Below, in pieces: positions 1 through 9,095 of a DNA stretch of 64,000 nucleotides (within the stretch, counting starts at the first letter, position 1; every line of letters begins with the position of its first letter). Source of the DNA: CAIVVT01 sp963757265 (lineage in GTDB: Bacteria > Acidobacteriota > Terriglobia > Bryobacterales > Bryobacteraceae); the NCBI GenBank assembly GCA_963757265.1, contig CAVWRA010000004.1:248001-312000 (forward strand), written 5' to 3'. A model generated the notes under the pieces. That model was not told where the DNA came from. It ran no database searches and saw only the letters and a program-made list of their open reading frames with translations. Both the position numbers and the translations under genes were made by a program.

Positions 1-291
1 TATCGGCTGGTCTGGGCGCTTCTTATTCAATTCGGTCAGCAGATCGAGTGCTTGTCGATCCGGCAGGTCGATAGCAATAACCACCAGGTCCCATTGCTCG
101 CCGAGCGCCAGATCGAGGCTCTCCGACCCAAATGTGCCCACGCCGAATTGAGAACAGTCGAATATTCCGGTGAGGATCTGCCTGACACCCCGCCGCACGA
201 CAGCGTGGTTGTCCAGGATTAGAATTCGCAGCTTCTCTCGTGCAGGGCCCGCCACGGTTTTATCAAGGGTCCCGGTGCAAGGGTTACTCAC
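1..291 (-). CDS. Response regulator, degenerate receiver domain (3' end outside window)
   Basis: Partial. Translating the minus strand from a GTG at 291 gives about 20 leader residues, then a NarL/LuxR-type receiver (KLRILILDNHAVVRRGVRQI...). The GTG overlaps the TGA of the hybrid kinase in a GTGA junction, and a GGGAGGAG ribosome site lies about 6 nt upstream, so the two genes are translationally coupled. The normal acidic pair DD is DN. In the segment DLVVIAIDLPDR the position that normally holds the phosphorylated Asp (VLDLSLP in relatives) is Ala, with an Asp two residues later. This suggests a pseudo-receiver that may not be phosphorylated in the usual way. A C-terminal HTH is expected from the family but lies outside the window. 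Confidence 0.75.
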   Translation of the reverse strand, partial: MSNPCTGTLDKTVAGPAREKLRILILDNHAVVRRGVRQILTGIFDCSQFGVGTFGSESLDLALGEQWDLVVIAIDLPDRQALDLLTELNKKRPDQPI

Positions 292-3053
292 GCGGGCTCC
301 TCCCTGCCGAACATCACGCGCGCGACGGTGTCCAGCAACTCATTCACCTCAATGGGCTTGGCGATCGATGCTTGAGCCCCGAGGATTTTCGCCGCGCGGA
401 GCAAGAGGCCTGCAAATTGGCCGGACACCGCGATAATCTTGAGCTGAGGCCGCATCCGGCGGAGGATTTGTATGGTTTCGATTCCTTCTTGCTCCGGCAT
501 CGCCAGGTCCATGATCACCAGATCGACCTCGGCTGTCCTGAACTGCCGCACTGCTTCTTTGCCGTTCTCCGCTTCCAATATGTCGTAACCCACACCCGCC
601 AGAACCTCGCGCAGGAAATCGCGCACTCCGACTTCATCGTCGACCACCAGAATGCGAGCCGCCGGTGCCGGCGGTCCCAACACCGCCCGGATCCTTCCGG
701 CGAGCTCTTCCGGCGTGAAAGGCTTCTCGATGAAGTCAGTGCCCGCGTCCAGCACTCCATGCTGCAATATGGCGTTGTCGGCGTATCCGGACATGTATAG
801 AACCTTGATCTCAGGCCGCAGTTTTCTCAGTCGGGTAACCAGTTCGCGGCCGTTCATGTGCGGCATCACCACGTCCGTCAAGACCAGGTGGATACGCGCG
901 CTTTCCTGCTCGCAGATCAGCAGCGCCGCCCCTGCGTCGGCCGCTTCGATTACACGGTATCCATATGCTTTCAACGCCGCGACCACCAACCTGCGGACTT
1001 CCTCCTGGTCCTCCACCACCAGGATCGTCTCTTTCCCCCCCGGCTCCGCCACGGCCGCCGGCTGCTCGACGTCAGTTGTCGCCTCGGCCAGTGCGGGCAG
1101 GTAGATCTTGAACGTCGTACCTCGGCCTGGCTCGCTGTAGACATTGATGTGGCCGCCGCTCTGTGCCACGATGCCCTGGACCATCGACAGCCCCAGCCCT
1201 GTGCCCTTCCCGACTTCCTTAGTGGTGTAGAAGGGCTCGAAGATCCGCTGCTGCGTCGCTTCATCCATTCCCAATCCGGTATCGCTCACTGCCAGCAGGG
1301 CATAGCGGCCCAGGCGAGCCTCCGGATGCAGCTTCTGATAACTCTCGTCGCGCTCCACAAGGCTTGTCTCGATGAGCAGCCGGCCGCCTCCGGGCATGGC
1401 ATCCCTGGAATTCACCGCCAGATTCATGATGACCTGCTCCAGTTGGTGCGGATCCGCGTGCACCGTGAGGTCCTCCGTTGCGAACGAAAGCAATACCTCC
1501 ACGTCTTCGCCCAGCAGGCGTTGCAGAAACGACTGCATGTCCCTCACCAGGCAGTTGAGACTTAGTATGCGGGGCTGTAGGAGTTGCTTGCGGCTGAATG
1601 CCAGCAATTGCCGGGTAAGTCCCGCGGCCCGCTCTCCTGCCTGACGAATCTCCTCCATCTGGACCCTAAGCGGATCGTCAGCTCTCAGTCGGGCTAGCGC
1701 TAAATTGGCGTAGCCACTGATGACCGTTAACAGATTGTTGAAATCGTGAGCCACTCCGCCTGCCAGACGCGCGATAGATTCCATCTTCTGAGCGTGAGCG
1801 AGCTGCACGCGAAGCTTTTCTCGCTCAGTCTCGGCCTCTTTCCGCTCCGTAATGTCTCGCGTCACGCCAGTGCAGCCGATCGGCGTCCCATCGTCCGACC
1901 AAATGAAACTGGCGTTGACCTCAGCCCAGGAGGTAGTGCCGTCCTTGCGGAGCAGCTCCCATTCAATGGTGCGAACGGCGTGGCGGTCAAACTGTGGTAA
2001 TGCCGCCCTCTCCAACTCTTCTTCCAAGACGAGCCCAATTCTGACTGCATTCTCGGGCCCGACGAAGTCCCGCCAGTTGAGTTCCATGCACTCCGCGGCC
2101 GTCCAGCCGAAGGCACGTTCCACTCTAGGGCTGACATAGGTGAACCGGCCGGACAAGTCGGTTGACCAAAGCGTGTCCGGGATGCATTTGGCGATCGTGA
2201 GAAGCCTCTCGTTGGCCTCCCGAGCAGCCTGCTCGGATTGTCTGAGATCGACTAATCTCCACACACCGTCCATTAGGAGGGTGAGTTGCAATACGTCGGT
2301 GTCGTCATAGGCATTGGCTTTGTTGGCTACGCAGACAACGGCCACGATGCTGTTTCCCTTGAAGACTGGCAAGGTCATAAAACGACTGATGGAAACGTGA
2401 CCCTCCGGATACCCTTTTTTCGAGGGATGATCTGCCTGAAAGTCGTTTAAGACGACAGCCTTGCGTTGGCGTACAGCCTCGCCCCAAGCGCCAGTTTCTT
2501 CCAGCTTGCAACAGGTCCGCGGGTTAGCGATCGCACACTCTGGCAAAGTCTCTTTCGACCAGGTGTTCAGGATGAATTCATGGCGACTCTCGTCATAGAT
2601 GTGAATGTGCCCAATCTTACTCTCGGTCAGGCCTATAGCTTCGCTTAGCGCATTATCCAGAAGATCCCGCACGTTCTGCGTTTGGCGCTGTGAGAGTTGG
2701 AGGAGCACCCGCAATATTCTTTCGGCGCGCTGGGCCGCGGTGATGTCCCGGATTGCTCCGGCGGTGTGCTGCTTGCCGTTGACCATTAACATAACCATGG
2801 AGAGCGAACCGACAAACGAGTCCCCGCATTTCTTTCGCAGCTTCGTCACGAAGCCCGAGACCCGGCCTCTTGCCTTGAGCTCGGCTACCAGCCTGGCTTG
2901 GTCGGCCACATCGGAATAGAGGCCAAGCTCAAGCGCCGTCTTGCCAATGACCTCCTCTTTCGAATAGCCGAAGAGCTCCTCGCAAAGAGAGTTGCAGTTG
3001 ACAATGATGCCTTCTTCCAGTGTGGCCAGAAACAGTGCGTCTGGGCCATTCAT
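288..3053 (-). CDS. Hybrid sensor histidine kinase (PAS-GAF-PAS-HisKA-HATPase-REC-REC)
   Basis: 921 residues, no membrane segment seen, so probably a cytoplasmic sensor. Order: PAS (about 1-110), GAF (115-275), PAS (285-410, ending in the usual DITERKEAE), HisKA with the phospho-acceptor His in GGVAHDFNN (about 435), HATPase with N box (NLAVNSRDA), DTGLGM and GTGLGLSM, then two receivers (about 670-785 and 795-910), each with its Asp (VLTDVVMP and VIMDLAMP) and Lys (EKP, AKP). The ATG follows directly on an in-frame TAA of the upstream PAS gene. The start falls inside the first PAS domain, whose N-terminal cap is encoded before the stop. The best ribosome site (GGGGAGG) lies about 15 nt from the ATG, so reinitiation or coupling is likely. 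Confidence 0.9.
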   Translation of the reverse strand: MNGPDALFLATLEEGIIVNCNSLCEELFGYSKEEVIGKTALELGLYSDVADQARLVAELKARGRVSGFVTKLRKKCGDSFVGSLSMVMLMVNGKQHTAGAIRDITAAQRAERILRVLLQLSQRQTQNVRDLLDNALSEAIGLTESKIGHIHIYDESRHEFILNTWSKETLPECAIANPRTCCKLEETGAWGEAVRQRKAVVLNDFQADHPSKKGYPEGHVSISRFMTLPVFKGNSIVAVVCVANKANAYDDTDVLQLTLLMDGVWRLVDLRQSEQAAREANERLLTIAKCIPDTLWSTDLSGRFTYVSPRVERAFGWTAAECMELNWRDFVGPENAVRIGLVLEEELERAALPQFDRHAVRTIEWELLRKDGTTSWAEVNASFIWSDDGTPIGCTGVTRDITERKEAETEREKLRVQLAHAQKMESIARLAGGVAHDFNNLLTVISGYANLALARLRADDPLRVQMEEIRQAGERAAGLTRQLLAFSRKQLLQPRILSLNCLVRDMQSFLQRLLGEDVEVLLSFATEDLTVHADPHQLEQVIMNLAVNSRDAMPGGGRLLIETSLVERDESYQKLHPEARLGRYALLAVSDTGLGMDEATQQRIFEPFYTTKEVGKGTGLGLSMVQGIVAQSGGHINVYSEPGRGTTFKIYLPALAEATTDVEQPAAVAEPGGKETILVVEDQEEVRRLVVAALKAYGYRVIEAADAGAALLICEQESARIHLVLTDVVMPHMNGRELVTRLRKLRPEIKVLYMSGYADNAILQHGVLDAGTDFIEKPFTPEELAGRIRAVLGPPAPAARILVVDDEVGVRDFLREVLAGVGYDILEAENGKEAVRQFRTAEVDLVIMDLAMPEQEGIETIQILRRMRPQLKIIAVSGQFAGLLLRAAKILGAQASIAKPIEVNELLDTVARVMFGREEPA

Positions 3054-3716
3054 TTAAGTAATCTGGAACCTCCCCTCGGACTCCCGCAGCCGTCTCTCGG
3101 TGTACCGGCGCTCGGTGACGTCGCGGAAGATCGCCAGCAGCAGGGTGCTTCCCGCTTCGCCCGCTCGAGCCAGCGTCACATCCATGTCAAAGAGGGCGCC
3201 GCCGACCCGCCGAGACACCCACTCGAAGTGCTGCCCTTCCCCGGCCAACGCAGCCGCCGCTCTCATGGCGAACGCTTCGGCGGACGGCTGCCCGTCGGGC
3301 TGAAACTCGGGACTGAAATCAGTTGGAGAGCGTCCAATCAGATCCTCTTTGGCGAGCCCGTAAATGTGCGCGGCCGACTGGTTGCAGTCCACCAAACCTG
3401 TCGTATCGAGGAGGAGGATCCCATCCACGGCCGTTTCGAGCAGGGGGCAGCACCTGAGTTCACTGCGTCTGAACGCCTCCGCCGTCGGGTTCCGTCGGAC
3501 GCGGCCATCGTCGTTTCCACCGGATTCGGCTTCCGGATGAGAAGGCTGGCAGGCGTCGCCGGCCACGAGGGACGACGTCGCGAAGGCGCCCAGACGGCGT
3601 TCGAGCTCGGCAATCCGCACCAGAAGGCGTTCGTTTTTCCGCCGCAGCCCGGGTTCGGCGTCACCGATAGTGCTCATCTCCGCGCCAAACAGAATTGGTT
3701 TGATGTCCTCACGCAT
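3054..3716 (-). CDS. PAS-domain protein, probably the detached N-terminal part of the hybrid kinase
   Basis: 220 residues: a charged helical stretch (about 20-45, coiled-coil-like), then one PAS domain (about 80-205: ETAVDGILLLDTTGLV ... IFRDVTERRYTERRL). It ends with LRESEGRFQIT and a TAA. That ending is the standard linker and first strand of a following PAS domain, and the next codons in the same frame (MNGPDALFLATLEEG) continue that domain. The simplest reading is one ancestral gene of about 1140 residues split by a nonsense mutation. A functional two-protein arrangement or readthrough is possible. Start chosen at 3716 (AAGGA just upstream); the Met at residue 14 is an alternative. Confidence 0.75.
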   Translation of the reverse strand: MREDIKPILFGAEMSTIGDAEPGLRRKNERLLVRIAELERRLGAFATSSLVAGDACQPSHPEAESGGNDDGRVRRNPTAEAFRRSELRCCPLLETAVDGILLLDTTGLVDCNQSAAHIYGLAKEDLIGRSPTDFSPEFQPDGQPSAEAFAMRAAAALAGEGQHFEWVSRRVGGALFDMDVTLARAGEAGSTLLLAIFRDVTERRYTERRLRESEGRFQIT

Positions 3717-3812
3717 TCGATCCTTGCCTCTTCCGGACGTTTCATCAGCCGCGGGTAGGCATTGGCGCCGTCACGCGGTGTTCGACCTCGGCCCTGCTTC
3801 CATTTTGTCCGC

Positions 3813-4208
3813 TTAAGCGTTGCTCAGTTCCCGGAGTTCCTCGGAACGGGACTTGGCACGCCATTTCACCCGCCGGAACTGTGTCTCGGTGATGCCCAGA
3901 GCCCGCTGAATTCCTTCCGGTTGCTCCTGGTACACGTAAAACCGTGATAGAACCTCCCGGTCTCGGGCCGGCATCTCCTTGAGGACGCGCAATGCGATCT
4001 GTACCAGTTGGTCGCCGGAGCCCTGGGCGCTTACGCCGCCACGGGACACTCGCGTTGGACCAGCACTGGAGTTGCGGGCGCGAATTCCGGCATCCACCGC
4101 CGGTTGGCGCTTCGCCAATTCGAACACTGACCGTTGAAGACCGTCGATTGCCCGGGACAAGGCGCTCATTGATTTTGTAAGCCCGGCCCTCAAATCCTCT
4201 GGAATCAC
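3813..4208 (-). CDS. Small sigma-70 region-4-like protein
   Basis: 131 residues. Residues 70-125 match the sigma-70 family region 4 helix-turn-helix (ALRVLKEMPARDREVLSRFY ... ALGITETQFRRVKWRAKSR). No region 2 is visible, and the N-terminal 60 residues are an unrelated, partly helical stretch, so this is not a complete ECF sigma factor. It lies first in the minus-strand run leading into the PAS/kinase/response-regulator genes (97 nt before the next start), suggesting co-transcription. Such region-4-only proteins may act as DNA-binding regulators or need a partner supplying region 2. That role is inference. Confidence 0.7.
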   Translation of the reverse strand: MIPEDLRAGLTKSMSALSRAIDGLQRSVFELAKRQPAVDAGIRARNSSAGPTRVSRGGVSAQGSGDQLVQIALRVLKEMPARDREVLSRFYVYQEQPEGIQRALGITETQFRRVKWRAKSRSEELRELSNA

Positions 4209-4438
4209 GGCTCGACCTCTCTGCGAACTCCTGGCGCGTTCCGTGAACCCGCGAGACTCCCTAGAAGGGATTCGACCACCAGCGTGCTACAATCGAAATC
4301 GTGGATATTCCCAAGCCTTTAGGAACGACGGCTACCACCTCTGATTGGAGTATCGGGGAGTCTGGATGATGGGTCTTTTCGTTTCTTCCTGAGGATTACG
4401 GAATCCTAGGAAATTCCAGATGACGGTGTAAAACAGTC

Positions 4439-5344
4439 ATGGCGGCACGGGAAGACATGCGCCTCGTTCTCGCGGGGGCTGACGACGCTCTATCAGCGCA
4501 GTCTTTCTGGTTTGAGGGCGATGGTTACTGGATCTACGCGGCTGAACAACCACGCAACACGTGGCGCGAACACACCCATGACTGTGCGCAGGTCACCATT
4601 GGACTGGAGGTCCGCGGTCGCCTGGATTGGCGGGCGAGTTCCGGCTCTCTCGAACGCCAGGAAGTGATCGGAAACGCAATTGCCGTCATCCCGCCTGGCG
4701 TGCCCCATAGCTGCCTGTGGCTGCGAAGCGCGAGTATTGTCACTGTCTATCTCAGCAAGCGATTCCTGTCAACTCAGGCGGGCCAGGTCTTGCAAGGGGT
4801 CCGCGTTGACCTGCAACCCGTGCACGTGGGGCGTGATGCATTGCTTGAGGAATTGGGACGCGCTCTGTACTTCGAATGCGAAATGCATGAGCTTAGCAGG
4901 TTCTTCGCCGATTCAGTGGTCACGGTGCTGGCGAGGCATCTGTGGCGCCACTACAATGCCGGTGCGGAGTTGTTGTCGGGCCTTGGCACTGGACTCGGAC
5001 CGGCACGCACCCGTCGGGTTCGCAAGTACATTGATGAGTCTCTCGAAAGCGACCTTTCTCTCGGTGCGCTTGCCAAAGTCGCCGGATTGAGCCCCAACTA
5101 TTTCGTCAAGATGTTCCGGCAGACGACGGGCTTTACCCCACATCAGTACGTCTGTCACCGAAGAGTGGACCGGGCACGGCAATTGCTCGCGTATGCGGAC
5201 CTACCGCTCGTCGAGGTGGCGCATCGCTGCGGCTTCACTAGCCAGAGTCAATTCACCACGGTCTTCCTCCGGTTCACAGGCGTTACGCCTGGCAGATTTC
5301 GCTCCGAGAATGAGTGCAAGTTCCGGACAAGTTCTGCTGGCTAG
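4439..5344 (+). CDS. AraC-family transcriptional regulator
   Basis: 301 residues. The N-terminal half (about 15-150) is a cupin-like effector fold containing WREHTHDCAQVTIGLE and AVIPPGVPHSC. The C-terminal 100 residues hold the double AraC HTH (LSLGALAKVAGLSPNYFVKMF ... VEVAHRCGFTSQSQFTTVF, then GVTPGRFR). Divergent from the signalling operon and convergent with the GH74-like gene, whose reading frame runs 62 nt into its 3' end. By position it may control the neighbouring glycan-degradation genes. The sequence does not prove that. Confidence 0.9.
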   Translation: MAAREDMRLVLAGADDALSAQSFWFEGDGYWIYAAEQPRNTWREHTHDCAQVTIGLEVRGRLDWRASSGSLERQEVIGNAIAVIPPGVPHSCLWLRSASIVTVYLSKRFLSTQAGQVLQGVRVDLQPVHVGRDALLEELGRALYFECEMHELSRFFADSVVTVLARHLWRHYNAGAELLSGLGTGLGPARTRRVRKYIDESLESDLSLGALAKVAGLSPNYFVKMFRQTTGFTPHQYVCHRRVDRARQLLAYADLPLVEVAHRCGFTSQSQFTTVFLRFTGVTPGRFRSENECKFRTSSAG

Positions 5345-8300
5345 ACAACGGCCGTTTCAGGCGCGTGAAACATCTTGCTCGCGAAAAGAGAATAGCGCCG
5401 AGCCATCCCACGGAGTAATCAACTCGTCCGCGATGTGGAACAGCTGCTCGGGTCTCCCTGGCGTCGTGAATCAGCCTAGCTCGACGGCCCTGAATCGGAG
5501 CGTAGTGCCCTCCGTGCATGCCGATGGCTCCGCATGGAGGGCCAGCAGGGGGACGCCTCGACTGATCAGCTCCAGGATGTTCACGTGTCGGGGCGCGATG
5601 TCCTCGGCCACGAGCACGGCGGAACAGCGTTTCATTCTTTGACGCTTGCGTTCGGTTGGCCGGTACGACTGCAAGCTGCCACTGCTGAGACGCTACCGAG
5701 CTTGGAACATTGCCCGACCTATATGCGATTGCATTGAGAGTAGTCGTCGCAACCGTGACTGGGGTGCCGATGTACAGCGTCCCCGTGGTTGGAGTTGGAG
5801 TGGTTCCATCGGTTGTGTATCGAATAGCCGCTCCAGGAGTGGTGGAAGCGATTGTAACCAGTTGCGGCGCCGTGTAGACGCCGCCCGCAGGAGAAAACGT
5901 TGGTGTCGCCGCCTGTGTCCGAGCCTTAGCAAGACCCAATTGGATCACAAAGTTCGCATTCGAGATGGGGCTGTCCCGATCGCCGGCATATGCGATCGCT
6001 TTCAGCGTGATCTGTTGCAGCGCGGGAGTGGCGGTGATGGTTATCGGCGCTGTGTAAACAGTTCCCTTGGTCTCTGTGGGCGTCGAACCGTCCGTTGTGT
6101 ACCAAATCGTCGCTCCAGTCGTGGTACTGGCCAAAGTGACGCTGACGGAGGATCCAAACCTTGAGATAAGGCTTCCGTCACCTGGAGTAATGGATGGCGC
6201 GGCGGGAAGAACGTTCGGCGGATAGTATTCGCAGTAGTAGAAGCTGTTCCCTTGGAAACCCAGGTAGACCGTTCCAAAGACGTCCCAGCTTGCCGCCATG
6301 GAAACGGGCCAGTCGAAGAGACCATACGGGTAATATGAGATGCGGTTGAAGCTCGTTCCACCATTGGTCGATTGGAAGATGCCCCACTTCGGGTCGCCAG
6401 TGTACCTCCCATAAACGTAAATCGTGGGATAGGTCGCGCCGGAGACCGGTTTGCCCAGCGCGAGCACCCAGGCGTAGTCAAAGAGGCCGCTCCGCGTAAA
6501 TGAGTTTCCGCCATTGGTGGTGTGGTAAAGTCCGTGCGCCGTGGCGCCTTCACGGCCGTCTACATACCACAGATCGCCGGAGACGCCGGGGACCGCCGCC
6601 ATTTGTCCATGGTGCGTTCGCTGTGCCACCTGATTGCTGCCCGTAGTCCGGGTCCAGGTCACGCCACCATCGGTGCTCCGCCAGAAGCCGCCGGCCGTGA
6701 GGTGCGCGTAGAACGTCCCTGGCGTCATTGGGTCGGCGACCAGGTTGTGCTGCCTGAGCCCATAAACCCAGTCGCCCCAGAGCCAGTCGCCCCAAAAGGG
6801 GGGCATGAACATGTAGGAGGGAGTCCCTTTGCCGCATAGGGCCTCGGATATGGACCCACTTATGCCGTTAAAGGATGCGGTCTGGGTCCAGCTCGCCCCG
6901 CCATCCTTGGAGAAAAACGGCGCGGGAGTCTGCCCAAAGGTGCCCTCTGTGCCGGCATTGCTTGGCATCCAGACCAGATTGTCCGAGCCGGGCGGATCGT
7001 TCTCGTGGCCAACGGGCCGGGTCGAGACGGCGATGAGTCCGTCATACAGGACGCAGGGATGTGTGCCGGCTACGACGGATGGGAACAAGATCCACGTCAG
7101 GCCTCCGTCGTCGCTGTAGCCGCCGAACTGCGACTGTCTTAATAGCGGATTCGCCGAACCGGCATTGGCCGAGGTTTGCGCCATATACAAAGGTTGATTT
7201 GGCGCATAGCTGATGTCCTGCCCCGACGACAGGCCGTTGTTTCCGTTACCCCACGGGATGATCGGGAAGTGTAGTGCCGTAAAAGTGTCCGGATCTGAGA
7301 TCGTAAACAGCGACTCGTCCTCAACCGTGAGTGCCGGTTTCCCACCGGGGGGCAGGACACCTTCCTCCGCGACCATCTCCTCGATGCCTGCCGATGAGCT
7401 GGTCCATACCGGGGGATTCGCGCTCGTGTCTGTCGCATCGTTCGGGGTTGCCGTAATGATGCCGTCGTTCCCGCAGTTTATCCACAGCTTGCCGCTGGGA
7501 TCCATATAGAGCCCACTCAACGAGATGTAATGATGCTGCGGATAGAGCGGCGATGGCGTCAGCCAGCGAATCGGCTGCGTCGCGGAGAATGTCAGCCTGC
7601 CGCCCAGATCGGTCCAACTCGTGCCGCCATTGAGTGAACGCGCCAGCCCACCGCCCTGACCGGCAATGAAGATCCGCTGCGGATTGGAGGCGTCCACGGC
7701 GATGCCGACAGGGGCATACGTGATGCTAAGTCGGGTCCAGAAGCCGGCGCGGCTTAACTTGTAGAGATATTTCGCCGAGGTTCTTGCCACCAATAAGTTG
7801 CCGGCCGTATCCACGGTTGCGAAGGCGGTTGTTTCGGTGCCGCTGTAGATCGTTCCGCTGGCGTCGGTCCACGTCACGCCGCCGTCTGCGCTTTTCAACA
7901 CGCCTCCGCCGATCGCAGCGTTGGCATCCCTGTCATAATGCTCATAATGTTTGATGTAAGTCACATAGAGAATCGCGGTCGAGGTTACGCCGTTAGCCGA
8001 GACCGTGCCGGAGCCGCCATCGAAGCGTGGCAATTGCGCCTCATATTTTAGTGCGGTCGTATTGGCGGGATATCCACCACCACTCACCAGGGTCCAAGTC
8101 GTGCCGCCATCAGTGCTGCGAAAAAGACCGTGTTTAGGACTGCCCAGATAAAGAACATTACCGTTGTTTGGATCGATGGCCAGCCGCTCTCCAGTAGTCT
8201 CGAGACTGAGATCCCCTTGCAGCGACAGACTGCCCGCCTGGAACGTCAAACCCCCATCCCTACTGCAATACACATTCAGGTAAGACGGAAAGTTCGGGTA

Positions 8301-8702
8301 TAAGGGGTCGGTGCGAAGGTCCGTCGAATAAGTAAATGTATATACGACACAAACATGGTTGGGATCTTGCGGATCGATTGCGATTGCTCCGCCACCCGCA
8401 TTCGTGGGCGCGACCGTGACACTCGCCGGCATCGCACTCGCAATTTTGGTCGGATACCACTGCTGACTCGCCTGGTCCCAGCGATAAACGTTATCAACGT
8501 CGCCACGGGCGTACCTGCGGGTCGAGTCGCTGGGGCTGACCGCCATTCCGCGCATCCACCCGCCGGCGCCGATCCGCACTGGCTTCCATTGGTAATTTGA
8601 AGAGAGATCAATGTCCTGGGCCAGGCTCGATCCTACGGCGAAGAAGGCGAGCAGTATGAGCGCAAGGCGAACGGACAAGTTGCCTGGCAGGGCGAACACC
8701 AT
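5283..8702 (-). CDS. Secreted GH74-like beta-propeller (BNR/Asp-box) protein with two chitobiase-C-like domains
   Basis: Start set at ATG 8702 because AAGGAG lies 6 nt upstream; an in-frame ATG at 8729 lacks one. Residues 1-28 form a signal peptide (VRLALILLAFFAVGSSLAQ). The segment YQWKPVRIGAGGW ... YARGDVDNVYRWD is the N-terminal signature of GH74 xyloglucanase-type propellers, including the region of one catalytic Asp. At least nine Asp-box-type motifs follow (STDGGTTW, SADGGVTW, SKDGGASW, STDGGVTW and others). Two domains of the chitobiase C-terminal type (IWYTTDGSTPTE, IRYTTDGTTPTP) lie at about 870-1040. The last 100 residues are Arg-rich, off-style, and overlap the AraC gene: the true stop has probably been lost. 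Likely acts on beta-glucans or xyloglucan outside the cell; substrate uncertain. Confidence 0.8.
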   Translation of the reverse strand: MVFALPGNLSVRLALILLAFFAVGSSLAQDIDLSSNYQWKPVRIGAGGWMRGMAVSPSDSTRRYARGDVDNVYRWDQASQQWYPTKIASAMPASVTVAPTNAGGGAIAIDPQDPNHVCVVYTFTYSTDLRTDPLYPNFPSYLNVYCSRDGGLTFQAGSLSLQGDLSLETTGERLAIDPNNGNVLYLGSPKHGLFRSTDGGTTWTLVSGGGYPANTTALKYEAQLPRFDGGSGTVSANGVTSTAILYVTYIKHYEHYDRDANAAIGGGVLKSADGGVTWTDASGTIYSGTETTAFATVDTAGNLLVARTSAKYLYKLSRAGFWTRLSITYAPVGIAVDASNPQRIFIAGQGGGLARSLNGGTSWTDLGGRLTFSATQPIRWLTPSPLYPQHHYISLSGLYMDPSGKLWINCGNDGIITATPNDATDTSANPPVWTSSSAGIEEMVAEEGVLPPGGKPALTVEDESLFTISDPDTFTALHFPIIPWGNGNNGLSSGQDISYAPNQPLYMAQTSANAGSANPLLRQSQFGGYSDDGGLTWILFPSVVAGTHPCVLYDGLIAVSTRPVGHENDPPGSDNLVWMPSNAGTEGTFGQTPAPFFSKDGGASWTQTASFNGISGSISEALCGKGTPSYMFMPPFWGDWLWGDWVYGLRQHNLVADPMTPGTFYAHLTAGGFWRSTDGGVTWTRTTGSNQVAQRTHHGQMAAVPGVSGDLWYVDGREGATAHGLYHTTNGGNSFTRSGLFDYAWVLALGKPVSGATYPTIYVYGRYTGDPKWGIFQSTNGGTSFNRISYYPYGLFDWPVSMAASWDVFGTVYLGFQGNSFYYCEYYPPNVLPAAPSITPGDGSLISRFGSSVSVTLASTTTGATIWYTTDGSTPTETKGTVYTAPITITATPALQQITLKAIAYAGDRDSPISNANFVIQLGLAKARTQAATPTFSPAGGVYTAPQLVTIASTTPGAAIRYTTDGTTPTPTTGTLYIGTPVTVATTTLNAIAYRSGNVPSSVASQQWQLAVVPANRTQASKNETLFRRARGRGHRAPTREHPGADQSRRPPAGPPCGAIGMHGGHYAPIQGRRARLIHDARETRAAVPHRGRVDYSVGWLGAILFSRARCFTRLKRPLSSQQNLSGTCTHSRSEICQA
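5471..5674 (-). pseudogene. Possible gene remnant embedded in the 3' end of the GH74-like frame
   Basis: In a different minus-strand frame the DNA reads AVLVAEDIAPRHVNILELI followed by SRGVPLLALHA and ends LRFRAVELG-stop. The composition is protein-like, unlike the Arg-rich tail in the GH74 frame. The pattern AEDI-x-R-x-x-N-I-L/V followed by IPL is reminiscent of the C-terminal part of a family of restriction-endonuclease-like hypothetical proteins (AEEITARFLNVI). That resemblance is from memory and weak. If right, a gene fragment was joined to the 3' end of the hydrolase gene. Confidence 0.25.
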
Positions 8703-9095
8703 GTTGGTCTCCTTAACCGGGATTCCCATTTCGGATTCCCGACTCCTGATTCAGCATATACCCAGCCGCCTTACCTTAATCCTGCGAGTTACATTCTTTC
8801 CTCCGGGTGCCGTCCTCGCTGCTGCAAGACGCAGTTTTTGCCCTGCTTCGTTAACCGCCCGTCCGGCTTTAGCATCCGCTGCTGCAAGCTCGCCAATGAC
8901 GACTCCTCAATCCATTGCGAGAGCGCCGGCTGCGATATTTCGTGCTCTATTCGTAGTAGGCTACGGTTTGGGAGTAATAAATCTGAAAAGCACCGAAGTG
9001 GAGCAGTCCCTGGGGGCGAAGGTGCAGGTTGCAGCGGTAGCGCGCATTTGCAAGGAAATCGTGGAGCGGTTGAACTGAACGAAAGGATGCCGGGC
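8703..9095. other. Divergent intergenic region between the GH74-like gene and the oxidoreductase
   Basis: 393 nt with no convincing gene. A 12-bp direct repeat CGCTGCTGCAAG occurs at 8817-8828 and 8877-8888, exactly 60 bp apart. This could be two operator half-sites or simple duplication. Promoters for both flanking genes must lie here, but no strong -35/-10 pair was recognised. Confidence 0.4.

Noticed and set aside
8817..8888. Two CGCTGCTGCAAG copies considered as the start of a CRISPR or tandem array
   Set aside because: Only two copies, 60 bp apart, with unrelated sequence between; no array.
8838..9095. N-terminal extension of the Gfo/Idh/MocA frame
   Set aside because: The Tat signal begins at 9096 with a ribosome site, and the upstream part is not a signal or domain.
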